Positions 1-8,280 of a DNA stretch of 21,310 nt are shown one piece after another. This stretch comes from a bacterium (GTDB lineage: Bacteria; Cyanobacteriota; Vampirovibrionia; Obscuribacterales; Obscuribacteraceae), in assembly GCA_030431355.1 (NCBI GenBank), contig JAUIJG010000027.1, positions 1 to 21,310 of the forward strand, written 5' to 3'. Numbering within the stretch: position 1 is the first letter of the stretch; every line of letters begins with the position of its first letter. A model generated the notes under the pieces. The model made no database searches. It saw only the letters and a list, made by a program, of their open reading frames with translations, and was not told where the DNA came from. A program made the position numbers and the translations under genes.

Positions 1-162
1 GAACTCATTGCTCGGGGTTTGCAGATCACGCAATCTTGTCAGGGACTGTTTGACCAGGGGATGATCGATTACCCTCAGCTTCGTATCTGTTTCGATCATG
101 ATGGATTTAACTCCGTTGTTTCTTTGCAGTTGAACGACCGGATTGGCTTCAAGGCTAAATAG
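1..162 (+). CDS. C-terminal end of an unrecognised protein (5' truncated)
   Basis: A frame open from the window edge gives 53 codons and ends in TAG at 160-162. The encoded tail reads as a plausible soluble protein, with segments such as GLFDQGMIDYPQLRICFDHD and a C-terminus RIGFKAK, but I recognise no family. Its last 8 bases overlap the 3' end of dxr on the other strand, so the two genes converge without an intergenic terminator. The start and most of the gene lie outside the window. It could be a chance open frame, because the visible stretch is short. Confidence 0.45.
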   Translation, partial: ELIARGLQITQSCQGLFDQGMIDYPQLRICFDHDGFNSVVSLQLNDRIGFKAK

Positions 163-1321
163 CAAGCAGTAACTGCCTGGCTTCTTCTCGTGCCCATTGG
201 TCAGCCCTAAGTATATCCTCTAATGTCGGTTTGGAAACAGGTTTGTGAAGCGTAAGCACCCGCTCTATTTGCTCGGGTATGGCAACAAAGTCTACCTTTC
301 CTTCCAGGAAATACTCCACAACCACTTCATTGGCTGCATTGAGCACGCAGGGTAGAGTGTTATCTTCTGCCGCAATTTGCCGAGCCAATTTTAAGCAGGG
401 AAACTTTTCATAATCCGGCGCCTCGAAATTAAGTTGACTTAACTCCCTCAGGTCCAGGCGCGGTACCCTTGTTGATTCCACCCGCTCCGGGTAGAAAAGA
501 GCATAGTGAATGGGCAGTCTCATATCAGGTACGCCTAATTGTCCGACTATGGAGCCGTCTTTATACTGAACGGCTGAGTGCAAAATGGATTGGGGATGCA
601 CCACCACTTCAATGCGCTCCGGTTCCAGGTCGAATAGCCAGCGAGCCTCTATGATCTCCAGACCTTTGTTCATCATTGTGGCGGAGTCGACGGTTATCTT
701 GGGACCCATGCTCCAGTTTGGGTGATTGAGAGCATCATCCACGGTGGCACTTCTAATCTCTTCAAGGGACCATGTTCGGAAAGGTCCGCCCGAGGCGGTG
801 AGCCAGATCTTCTCCAGATCTGAGATCTTGTAGCCCTGCATTGACTGGAAGATAGCTGAATGTTCGCTATCCACCGGAATTATGGAAGCACCGTAGCGTT
901 TTAATGCCGGCGCGACAAGGGCACCGGCTGCCACCATAGTTTCTTTGTTGGCCAGGGCGATGGTCTTTCCTTTTTTGATAGCTTCGAAAGTGGGTTCTAC
1001 GCCCAGGAAGCCGACCACGCCGGTAACCACCAGCTCTACTTCGTCAAGGCTGGCGCATTCTACCAGGCCTTTGCTTCCGGTCAAGATCGTACAGCTTGAA
1101 TTTGATGGCTTGAGAAGCCTCTCCAGCTCTTCTTTTGCTTCGGAATCAGGCACCGCAACTAGAGTCGGTTGGAATTCTATTATCTGGTCGGCCAGGGCTT
1201 TTAACGACTTCTTTCCGGAAGCCAGGGCGACCACGTTGATCATCTCCGGATGAGCTCTGGCGATATCCAGTGTCTGGGTGCCGATGGAGCCTGTGGAGCC
1301 TAATAAGGATATGTTTTTCAT
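155..1321 (-). CDS. dxr: 1-deoxy-D-xylulose 5-phosphate reductoisomerase (DXR/IspC)
   Basis: This cytosolic enzyme converts 1-deoxy-D-xylulose 5-phosphate to 2-C-methyl-D-erythritol 4-phosphate with NADPH, the committed step of the MEP isoprenoid pathway. The NADPH-binding GSTGSIG loop is at residues 8-14 and ANKET at 124-128. The metal ligands are Asp151 and Glu153 (PVDSEHSA) and Glu222 (MMNKGLE). The substrate loop TASGGPFR is at 175-182, and the NHPNWSMG region follows near 199. The length of 388 aa is normal for the family. I chose the ATG at 1321 because MKNISLLGSTGSIG is the usual N-terminus. The frame extends to a GTG at 1360, but that start would overlap the upstream gene and has no ribosome-binding site. 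The upstream GGDEF-like gene ends 13 bp away, so the two are probably cotranscribed. Confidence 0.97.
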   Translation of the reverse strand: MKNISLLGSTGSIGTQTLDIARAHPEMINVVALASGKKSLKALADQIIEFQPTLVAVPDSEAKEELERLLKPSNSSCTILTGSKGLVECASLDEVELVVTGVVGFLGVEPTFEAIKKGKTIALANKETMVAAGALVAPALKRYGASIIPVDSEHSAIFQSMQGYKISDLEKIWLTASGGPFRTWSLEEIRSATVDDALNHPNWSMGPKITVDSATMMNKGLEIIEARWLFDLEPERIEVVVHPQSILHSAVQYKDGSIVGQLGVPDMRLPIHYALFYPERVESTRVPRLDLRELSQLNFEAPDYEKFPCLKLARQIAAEDNTLPCVLNAANEVVVEYFLEGKVDFVAIPEQIERVLTLHKPVSKPTLEDILRADQWAREEARQLLLAI

Positions 1322-1334
1322 CGCCAAATTTGTT

Positions 1335-2018
1335 TCAGGCGGACTCGCAGCGGTCACCACCGGAGGTCTTAGCTCTGGTCAACGCCTGTTCGCCTTTTTC
1401 TATTAATGCTTCGGAGGTCATGGCGTGCCGGGGACAGGAAGCGTAACCGATGGATGCGGTTATGGACCAGTTCCTATCCACCTGGAGCATGTACTCGTTA
1501 GCGATTTTAGATCTCAATCTATCGGCGATTATAAGGGCACCCTGGGCATTTGTTTCCGGGCAAACTACCATGAATGAACCGGCTGAGAATTTGGAGGGGA
1601 TATCCACATCCCTTACTGTTTTCATAACCAGATCCGACAACCCTTTCATAAGATTGTCCACGGTCAGGTTTCCGGCTGCGGCAGAAATTTCATCGTACTG
1701 GTCGGCTTCTACAAAGAGTAAAGCCACCGGTCTTTTGTATCGTTTGGCCCGTTTTACTTCCGAGTCGAGGATCTTCATGATCGCTTGCTGGTTGTAAAGC
1801 CCGGTCACTGCGTCTAATAATGCCAGGCGCTCCATCTCGTTGGAGTCTCTTGACTTGAGGCTCTCTTCGGCTCCCGATATATAGGAATACTGACTTATCT
1901 CTTCGGTGGTTTTTCTCGCATCCTGGGGCGCTGACCACTGGGATCTAAGCCTGTGCAGCTTCTGGCGAAATAAGGATTCTCTTCCGAATAAAGCTTCGTC
2001 GTCGTTCATTGGACTCAT
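1335..2018 (-). CDS. GGDEF-fold protein with degenerate active site
   Basis: This 227-aa protein carries a C-terminal GGDEF (diguanylate cyclase) fold of about 155 residues. It begins at the usual entry motif D-x-VTGLYN (residues 69-76), and the typical ASIGYA strand lies near 188-193. The N-terminal 60 residues are polar with no membrane segment or recognisable sensor domain. The signature loop that should read GGDEF is SAGSF (145-149), and the first metal-site region is VEADQYDE (103-110) in place of the usual DIDxFK. The residues that bind metal and GTP are therefore largely missing. I infer a catalytically inactive fold, possibly a nucleotide-binding or protein-interaction module. A second ATG nine bases downstream (2009) is also possible. 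It sits directly upstream of dxr. Confidence 0.85.
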   Translation of the reverse strand: MSPMNDDEALFGRESLFRQKLHRLRSQWSAPQDARKTTEEISQYSYISGAEESLKSRDSNEMERLALLDAVTGLYNQQAIMKILDSEVKRAKRYKRPVALLFVEADQYDEISAAAGNLTVDNLMKGLSDLVMKTVRDVDIPSKFSAGSFMVVCPETNAQGALIIADRLRSKIANEYMLQVDRNWSITASIGYASCPRHAMTSEALIEKGEQALTRAKTSGGDRCESA

Positions 2019-2136
2019 TCTTGTCTATGTATCCGCGAGTTACTAAGGGGTCCGAGTTTATGGTAAATGGATAAATCAACTATAGCACCTGGGGCACTAT
2101 GTTGCGGAGCCTAATTTAAGCTTCAAAAAATTATCT

Positions 2137-3318
2137 TCAATATTTATTGGCAGGAAGCGCGCCGGGTAACTCAACCTGGGGCATCGCTTGGAGGAATCCT
2201 TTCAAGAACTTGAGCTGCAATTCCCGGTGTCTTGCCTGGTCCAAACTGCCTCCCCAGAAGCGATAGTAGCCTTGCTGGTCATTCGGTCCGTATCCATAGG
2301 GATACATGGGCATGAGAACGTTGCCCGGAGTACGCAGCCCTTTGTCGTGCAGGGTGTCCCCCGATACCTTGGAGACAGACTCCAGCTCTCTTATGGCTTC
2401 GTCCAGAAGCTCCATGGTTTCCGGGTTATTGAGCTGGACAAAGCGAGCGTCGTTGAGCGCTTTAATAGGATTCTCCCTGATGGAGCGTCCGATGGGAAGC
2501 ATAGCTTTGGCAAGCAGCATATCGGCCAGATAGATTTTGTAATAAGGATTCGGGTTTCCGTCTGCCATTTGTCTCAAGGATTCGATATTCTGATCCAGGG
2601 CAGAGCCTCCTAGCTTGGAGAGGTTGTTCATGTAGTCGACCGGATTGCTCGTCTCGCTCTTTCTCCCTTCCAGAGAGGCGAATGCCTCATAGCGTCTCTT
2701 GTAAACATCGTAGGCCCCGGGCGCTTTCCCGTTGGCTTGCTCATAGGCTTGATCCGCGGCTTTTCTGCCTTCGGTCAAGTTCAGGCTTGCCACGACTTTG
2801 CCGTCCACGTCTTGAATGTCAATCTGTTTGGCTGTCTGAGAATAGTAGAAAATGCCTTTCGGAAATTTTGTGCCATCGCCAAGCTCGTAGTGATCTCCTT
2901 TGTCTAAGGGAGCCGAGCCATCCTTCGGCATGAAGAAGAAGTAGTGGCCGTTATCGTTTACGTAGTGTGAAGGCACTACTTTGTCCGGGATAATTCCCCG
3001 GGGGACGTTCTCCACTTTGACTGCGTCATAGAAAAGCCTTCCTATCTGGCTGTTATCCATGTTGTTGAAATCGGCTGTCACCACGGAGCGGAAGTTTCTT
3101 TCAGGCGTCACACCCGCTTCTGGGCTGGTGACACGGTCTGTGGCATCTCCGCCAGCTGGTTTTTCGGTGCGTGTTACACCGGCTGGAAGCTCGGGCTTCT
3201 TACCGAACTGGTCACGAAGTTGATCAGCAAAGGTCTGGGCTACCTTAGTGGAATCGCCCTCGCCGCCGTCGTTTTGATCTGTTGACTCCTGGATAATCGG
3301 CTCAAGACCATCTCCCAT
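2137..3318 (-). CDS. Unrecognised 393-aa soluble protein
   Basis: I do not recognise this protein. It has no signal peptide or membrane segment. Residues 1-80 are polar and rich in Gly, Asp, Thr and Pro, and look disordered. A middle part (about 84-185) has strand-like alternation with aromatic patches such as HYFFFMPKDG. A helical, charged region (about 185-325) is followed by a Tyr/Gly/Pro-rich stretch (MYPYGYGPNDQQGYYRFWGG, 337-356) and a final amphipathic helix. The start is well supported: AGAGGA lies seven bases before the ATG, and a TTGACT-17-GAGTAT promoter candidate lies just upstream. The gap to the next gene on the same strand is 118 bp, so cotranscription with the GGDEF-like gene is possible but not shown. 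Confidence 0.75.
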   Translation of the reverse strand: MGDGLEPIIQESTDQNDGGEGDSTKVAQTFADQLRDQFGKKPELPAGVTRTEKPAGGDATDRVTSPEAGVTPERNFRSVVTADFNNMDNSQIGRLFYDAVKVENVPRGIIPDKVVPSHYVNDNGHYFFFMPKDGSAPLDKGDHYELGDGTKFPKGIFYYSQTAKQIDIQDVDGKVVASLNLTEGRKAADQAYEQANGKAPGAYDVYKRRYEAFASLEGRKSETSNPVDYMNNLSKLGGSALDQNIESLRQMADGNPNPYYKIYLADMLLAKAMLPIGRSIRENPIKALNDARFVQLNNPETMELLDEAIRELESVSKVSGDTLHDKGLRTPGNVLMPMYPYGYGPNDQQGYYRFWGGSLDQARHRELQLKFLKGFLQAMPQVELPGALPANKY

Positions 3319-3351
3319 CGGTACTTCCTCTTTCTGCTTATATTACTTCTG

Positions 3352-3380
3352 ATACTCCGCTATTTGCACCGGTCAGTCAA
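3352..3380 (-). promoter_or_regulatory. Sigma-70-like promoter for the 393-aa gene
   Basis: On the minus strand, TTGACT (3380-3375) is followed after 17 bases by GAGTAT (3357-3352). The -35 matches the consensus at five of six positions and the spacing is ideal, but the -10 is weak (three of six). Transcription would start near 3345 and leave a leader of about 27 bases that carries the AGAGGA ribosome-binding site. The rest of the 178-bp divergent gap (3319-3496) shows no convincing promoter for the plus-strand hydrolase. Confidence 0.45.
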
Positions 3381-3496
3381 TGTGAATTTTACGTAGGCGA
3401 TTTTGCGGCTAAAAAAAATTCTGAAACGATTCAATTTGCTGAGAATTTGCGGTCGAATGAGATAAGCTGTCTTTTGTTATTTCTGCAACCGGTCCA

Positions 3497-4654
3497 ATGA
3501 TCTTGAATCCGCAAAGATACAGAATGAAACTGCCGCCCTTTGTCTTGCTTTGTCTGATCTTTGCTTTTTTGATGTTTTTCTTTTTTGCCGCATCTAAATG
3601 CCTGGCCCAGGCTTCATCTATCGAGGCAAATCAGTCGGCAAAGTCGCAGTCACGCGAACACTCTTCGGAGCTCAGGCTTGGAAAGTCGCATCAGAGGGCG
3701 GAAGAACAGGTCGGATTCGAATATGTGGAGGATGGACCTGATTTCAGAAAGTTGAAAGTTCCCACCTATGAGTGGATTCCCCGGGGATTTTCGGAAGATT
3801 TGCGGGGCGTGATAGTTTTTGTTCATGGCCTGACCCTGCATGGTAAGACCTACGCGCTAGCCGGAAAAGCCTTTGCCACGGGAAACTTTTATGCGGTCTC
3901 CTCCGATATGAGAGGATTTGGCCGTTGTTACCGGGATGAAAAAAATCAGTTTGGCAAGAAGAAGATTGATTATGAGGCGAGTTACACGGATCTTGTGGAG
4001 CTGGTTAAAATCGTCAGGGAGAAACATCCTGGGACCAGGCTGATTATTGTCGGCGAAAGTCTAGGTGCCACTCCCTGTCTACGCCTGGCCAGCCAATATC
4101 CTGAGTTTATTGACGGCATAATTCTGTCCGGGCCGGCTGTGACGGTCAATCCTATGATGCTTTTTCATCCGCGCAGCCTGATAGCGGGTTTTCGTGGATT
4201 GGTTATCGATCCCCGATTCAATGTCAACCTGGGCTTCTTTATGCGTAAACTGGTATCACAGGATAGTCGCATTGTTGAAGAGCTTGAAAGTGACCCGTTA
4301 ATTCGTAAGAGCATGACGATTCGAGATCTCCTTAAAACCGACGCCTACGTTTCGATGAATGTGAAGTACGCCAGGAGTTTAAAACCGGGTATTCCGCTTC
4401 TGATATTGCAGGGGAGCAAAGATAAATGTGTGGTTCCGAAGCGGGTGACTAAATTGTTGGGGGTTATCAGCTCCGATGATCAAACTTTGAGATGGATGCA
4501 GCATCTCAGCCATCTCCTTCTGGAGACGAAATACATCAAGCCTGGCACGGTAAGTGCCATCGCCAGCTGGATCGATGCCCATGAGCCGGAGTATCAAAAA
4601 GAGTTGCTGAATCTGGATGAAGACCTGAAGAAGCTTGGTGCGGAGGCCCTTTAG
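3497..4654 (+). CDS. Exported alpha/beta hydrolase, monoglyceride-lipase-like
   Basis: This is a serine hydrolase of the alpha/beta fold (Hydrolase_4/monoacylglycerol lipase type), likely acting on an ester such as a lysolipid or monoglyceride. The substrate is not determined. The oxyanion-hole motif HG is at 110-111. The nucleophile elbow is GESLG (186-190, Ser188), the acid is probably Asp309 in LQGSKD, and the base is His339 in LSHLLLE. The triad is therefore complete. Residues 12-36 are strongly hydrophobic and end in CLAQA, so the protein is exported or membrane-anchored. A polar linker (40-70) precedes the catalytic domain. The ATG at 3524 (MKLPPFVLL) would give a more typical signal peptide. 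Neither start has a clear ribosome-binding site. The gene appears to stand alone. Confidence 0.85.
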   Translation: MILNPQRYRMKLPPFVLLCLIFAFLMFFFFAASKCLAQASSIEANQSAKSQSREHSSELRLGKSHQRAEEQVGFEYVEDGPDFRKLKVPTYEWIPRGFSEDLRGVIVFVHGLTLHGKTYALAGKAFATGNFYAVSSDMRGFGRCYRDEKNQFGKKKIDYEASYTDLVELVKIVREKHPGTRLIIVGESLGATPCLRLASQYPEFIDGIILSGPAVTVNPMMLFHPRSLIAGFRGLVIDPRFNVNLGFFMRKLVSQDSRIVEELESDPLIRKSMTIRDLLKTDAYVSMNVKYARSLKPGIPLLILQGSKDKCVVPKRVTKLLGVISSDDQTLRWMQHLSHLLLETKYIKPGTVSAIASWIDAHEPEYQKELLNLDEDLKKLGAEAL

Positions 4655-4811
4655 CGTGGGCGCTCCTCATAAAGAAGTTCGCGCAAGCGTCACACAACTC
4701 CTGTAAAATAAGTTAGCTGGACGGGCGTGAATCGTCCGAGAGTACGCTTACCAGAGAAATTGGGTTTGTGCAATTATTCATATATTCAGAGATGCGAAAC
4801 CATAGAGGTGT

Positions 4812-4820
4812 TGGTATAAT
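4812..4820 (+). promoter_or_regulatory. Extended -10 promoter of the secretion operon
   Basis: TGGTATAAT combines a perfect -10 hexamer (4815-4820) with the TGn extension. No good -35 hexamer is visible about 17 bases upstream, which is common for extended -10 promoters. Transcription would begin near 4827, leaving a short leader with GAGG at 4853-4856, nine bases before the ABC gene ATG. The remainder of the 4655-4862 gap holds only a weak hairpin (GGACG 4719-4723 with CGTCC 4733-4737) and no RNA gene that I can recognise. Confidence 0.6.
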
Positions 4821-4865
4821 GGCTCATGAACTCAAGTTCGATAATGTCTTCCGAGGTCTTCTTTG

Positions 4866-6668
4866 ATGACACGCAGTTTGGACCGTTCTACTTCAAGGGA
4901 AGCTGGATTTCATGTGGACCATCCGGAGCCAGTATCCCGGTTCTTCGCCCTTGCCAGAGAGCATGACCGCACCCTACTAGTCCTTCTCTCTTATACTTTT
5001 TTGACCGGACTCCTCTCCCTTGCAGTTCCGCTTGCTGCCCAGGCTCTAGTGAACACCATCGCTGCGGGAATGTTCATTCAACCGCTGGTTATTCTAACTT
5101 TGCTTCTCTTCGGGGGATTGTTGATTACTGGATTTTTGAGGGTGTTGAAGCTGGCTCTAGTCGAGACTATTCAGCAGCAGACCTTTGCCGAAGTCGCTTT
5201 GAAGCTGGGGCGCAGAATTCCTCGCATAGAACATGTTGTTTTATCTGAAGAATATATGCCGGAGCTGGTTAACCGCTTCTTCGACGTCATAAACATTCAG
5301 AAGTCCTGGGCCAAGTTATTGCTTGATGTACCGTCAGCTTTCTTGCAGGTTTTGATCGGACTTATTCTGATGGCGTTCTACAGTCCTATCTTGCTGGTTT
5401 TTGACCTCGTGATTGTGTTTTGTCTGATCGTGATCATTTTCGGGCTGGGTCGTGGTGGCATTGATACGAGCATTAGTGAATCCAGAGAAAAGTATCGAGT
5501 AGCTGAATGGCTGGAGGAGCTTGCTCGTTGTGAAACCAGCTTTAAAATGTGCAGCATTCCAGTCTATTTAATGAAGAAGACAGATCTTTTGGTGGTTCAG
5601 TACATTCAAGCTCGCCGTTCCCACTTCGCTGTTATTTTGAGGCAGTCGATAGGTTCTTATCTATTCCAGGCTTTTGCCAACGCAGGAATTCTGGGAATCG
5701 GTGGATTTCTTGTAATAGAGAGGCAGTTGACTCTGGGCCAATTGGTGGCAGCGGAGATCATAGTTGTGGTAGTTCTCTCTTCCGTAGATAAGCTAATCCG
5801 GAGTATCGAGACTTATTTCGACCTCGTCACCGGATTGCATAAAGTCGGTCATGTTATTGATCTTCCCACCGAGCGCCATCAAGGTCTCGATGTGAAGTGG
5901 CCGGATCATGGCACTTCTGTTACGGTCAAGGGTTTGCACTTTTCTTATGCTGAGGATGTAGACATATTCAACGATCTGGATTTAAGCGTAAAACCCGAGG
6001 AAAGGATGGCGCTTGTGGGCAAGAGCGGTTGTGGTAAGTCGACACTTGCTGCACTAATCTGTCGATTGCAGTCACCTTCACACGGTAGTATTCAATTGGA
6101 TAAGGTCGACGTCTCCGATATTTCACTCAAGAATCTGCGAAAACATGTGGCTCTTGTTAGTGACGCCAATGAAATTTTTGAAGGAACCATAGAAGAGAAT
6201 ATAACGATTGGCAGGGACTTTGTCAGTTATACCGATGTTGTCTGGGCGTTGTCAGTTACTCAACTTGATAGAGACATGGTCAAATTCAAAGATGGTTTGA
6301 AGACAGAGTTGGTAAGCTCCGGTAGGAATCTCTCCCGCGGGCAGATGCAGAGAATTTTGATCGCTCGAGCGATTGTTGAAAGACCACAGGTTCTCATCCT
6401 TGATGAAGCATTCACAGGAATCGATGAACATAGAAAGTTAGAGATAATGAGAGCGATTTACGACAGATCGAATCCATGGACGGTGATTAACATCTCCCAC
6501 GATATTCAGACAATTCTTGAGTGCGATTCTGTAAGCGTTCTTGATGCTGGCAGAATCATCGAGATAGGCGAGCCGGAAGTTTTGATCGATGATGAGAATA
6601 GTGCTTTCGCTTCGTTGTTTTCCCATCACATAGAGTGGAAAAAATTGGGCAGAAAACCCATTCAGTGA
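4866..6668 (+). CDS. ABC transporter ATPase/permease, type I secretion or efflux
   Basis: This is a fused permease-ATPase half-transporter that powers export across the inner membrane with the two following gene products. An N-terminal membrane domain (about residues 35-310, several long hydrophobic segments) precedes the nucleotide-binding domain. Walker A GKSGCGKST is at 385-393, the signature LSRGQ at 489-493, Walker B LILDE ends at 514, and the switch His is 545 (ISHD). The Q-loop Gln is replaced: the sequence is VSDANEIF, with Asp433 at that position. There is no N-terminal C39 peptidase domain, so it would not cleave double-glycine leaders itself. The frame could begin at TTG 4863, but the adjacent ATG at 4866 is well spaced from GAGG. 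The next gene begins 40 bp downstream. Confidence 0.92.
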   Translation: MTRSLDRSTSREAGFHVDHPEPVSRFFALAREHDRTLLVLLSYTFLTGLLSLAVPLAAQALVNTIAAGMFIQPLVILTLLLFGGLLITGFLRVLKLALVETIQQQTFAEVALKLGRRIPRIEHVVLSEEYMPELVNRFFDVINIQKSWAKLLLDVPSAFLQVLIGLILMAFYSPILLVFDLVIVFCLIVIIFGLGRGGIDTSISESREKYRVAEWLEELARCETSFKMCSIPVYLMKKTDLLVVQYIQARRSHFAVILRQSIGSYLFQAFANAGILGIGGFLVIERQLTLGQLVAAEIIVVVVLSSVDKLIRSIETYFDLVTGLHKVGHVIDLPTERHQGLDVKWPDHGTSVTVKGLHFSYAEDVDIFNDLDLSVKPEERMALVGKSGCGKSTLAALICRLQSPSHGSIQLDKVDVSDISLKNLRKHVALVSDANEIFEGTIEENITIGRDFVSYTDVVWALSVTQLDRDMVKFKDGLKTELVSSGRNLSRGQMQRILIARAIVERPQVLILDEAFTGIDEHRKLEIMRAIYDRSNPWTVINISHDIQTILECDSVSVLDAGRIIEIGEPEVLIDDENSAFASLFSHHIEWKKLGRKPIQ

Positions 6669-6708
6669 TCTCCTGCAATCGGCATTATTATCTTTTGGAA
6701 GTAAGGAT

Positions 6709-8280
6709 ATGAAAGAGTTGGATAAAGAGAATTTTGAAGCAGCTGATTCGGGCAACGCCGAAGAGAGACGCGTATTGCCGGAAAAAGATACTTCCATAGA
6801 GAGAAGATTGAAGCAAGAGCCGGATTTCCGAGGCTCAGGCCAGGAATCCATTGATGCTGAACTTGGTCCTGCCACCGGTCGCTATGTGTCTCACATAGAG
6901 CGACCAGAGATAAGAAAGCCATTTGTCGGGACTTACCGCAGCGAAGCTCTTTCTATGATAAGAGTCCCTAACAGTCTCGTGATTATAGCGGTTTGCTGTC
7001 TCTCCCTCGTTTTTGTTACCGCCTGTTGTCTTGCATTTGTTCCCTGGCAGCAGTCTATTAGCGGTCGCGGCAAGGTAATAATATTTTCTCCGATGGAGAG
7101 ACCACAGCATCTGGAAGCACCAATTCCAGGTCGAATTGAAAAATGGTTTATTCGGGATGGCCAGACCGTATACAAAGGCGACCCCATAGTACAGTTGGCT
7201 GAAGTGGACCCAAAGTTTCTTGCTCCCAACCAGATGAAACAGCTGGTTGATCGAAAGGAGGCTCTTTCGGCAAAGAAAGATGCGGCCTCGGAGAAAGTTA
7301 AAGCGTATCTGGCCCAGATTGAGAATCTGAAGTTATCCAGAGAAGCTTCGGTGGCTTCCACCACCCAGAAGCAGTCCCAGGCAAAGGATAGATTGAGAGC
7401 TGCCCAACAGGCTGTTACTTTGGCTCAGCAGAACGTGAAGACCGCCGAGCTTAATTTTGAGCGGAGAAAGTCATTGTTTGACAAAGGTCTGCGCTCCAAG
7501 CGGGATTTCGAACTTGCCGAGCAAACCCTGGTCAAAACTAAAACGGAGTTGGAGAGAGCAATCGCCAACCTTGATGTAGCCCAGAAAGAGACTAAGGTTG
7601 CCGATTTGGAAGTCTCGAAGATAGATGCGGAGACCAAAGCCAAAATAAATTCTATAAGCGCGGCCATGAACACAGCCAAAGAGACTGTGGCTTACACTGA
7701 AAGTGAGATCCAGATTTTGAACATTGAGATGAGTCATCTGGAGAGCCGGGTCGGTCAGCGGTTGTTGCGATCCCCCTGTTCCGGTCGTATAGTGAGGCTC
7801 TTCAAAGCTGGTGCTGGAGAGACTGTGAAAGCCGGTTCGCAGATGGCTATCATCGCATCTGAAACGAATGATCTTGCCGCCGAGTTGATAGTTACCGGTA
7901 ACGATGCTCCTCTAGTGTCTCCTGGCAGACATGTTCGTCTACAGTTTGCCGGTTGGCCGGCGGTTCAGTTTACCGGATGGCCTTCCGTGGCGGTGGGTAC
8001 TTTTGCCGGAAAAGTGAAAGTCGTGGACGCGGTGGATGATGGCACTGGTAGTTTCAGGATAATAGTGGTCCCTGACCTGGAAGCGGTCGAAAAGCACCAG
8101 GATGAGCCCTGGCCGAGCACGCGCTTCCTGCGTCCGGGTTCGGAAGTACATGGTTGGGTGATGCTAAATACGGTATCGCTAGGATTTGAACTCTGGCGTC
8201 AATTTAATGCTTTCCCGCCCAGCCTGGACAAGTCGGAGATGAAGGGCATTAGCGGAGATGTGAAAAGAAATACAAAATGA
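6709..8280 (+). CDS. HlyD-family membrane fusion (periplasmic adaptor) protein
   Basis: This adaptor links the ABC exporter to the TolC-like channel. A long polar cytoplasmic segment (1-87) precedes one membrane helix (about 89-111). The two halves of a biotinyl-lipoyl domain are at 136-168 (APIPGRIEKWFIRDGQ) and 354-384 (SPCSGRIVRLFKAGAGE). Between them lies a Lys/Glu/Ala/Gln-rich alpha-helical hairpin, about 172-350, that should form a coiled coil. A small internal repeat, FAGWPAVQFTGWP, is at 413-425, before a C-terminal beta domain. GGAAG seven bases before the ATG supports the start. The unusually long N-terminal cytoplasmic part is typical of peptide/protein secretion adaptors rather than RND drug-efflux adaptors. 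It shares an ATGA overlap with the next gene. Confidence 0.93.
   Translation: MKELDKENFEAADSGNAEERRVLPEKDTSIERRLKQEPDFRGSGQESIDAELGPATGRYVSHIERPEIRKPFVGTYRSEALSMIRVPNSLVIIAVCCLSLVFVTACCLAFVPWQQSISGRGKVIIFSPMERPQHLEAPIPGRIEKWFIRDGQTVYKGDPIVQLAEVDPKFLAPNQMKQLVDRKEALSAKKDAASEKVKAYLAQIENLKLSREASVASTTQKQSQAKDRLRAAQQAVTLAQQNVKTAELNFERRKSLFDKGLRSKRDFELAEQTLVKTKTELERAIANLDVAQKETKVADLEVSKIDAETKAKINSISAAMNTAKETVAYTESEIQILNIEMSHLESRVGQRLLRSPCSGRIVRLFKAGAGETVKAGSQMAIIASETNDLAAELIVTGNDAPLVSPGRHVRLQFAGWPAVQFTGWPSVAVGTFAGKVKVVDAVDDGTGSFRIIVVPDLEAVEKHQDEPWPSTRFLRPGSEVHGWVMLNTVSLGFELWRQFNAFPPSLDKSEMKGISGDVKRNTK

Noticed and set aside
1322..1360. Longer dxr form starting at a GTG
   Set aside because: It would overlap the upstream gene by 26 bases, lacks a ribosome-binding site and adds residues before the conserved MKNISLLGSTGSIG start.
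2082..2100. Inverted repeat upstream of the GGDEF-like gene
   Set aside because: Only four outer and two inner pairs with a mismatch between them. Not distinguishable from chance.
4819..4866. 15-codon leader ORF ending TGATG at the ABC start
   Set aside because: Its ATG lies inside the TATAAT box, so the promoter that fits best would not transcribe it. The overlap is probably chance.
4826..4970. Out-of-frame ORF (start at 4826) over the beginning of the ABC gene
   Set aside because: The ABC frame has a well-spaced GAGG and family-like sequence. The alternative has no recognisable protein features.
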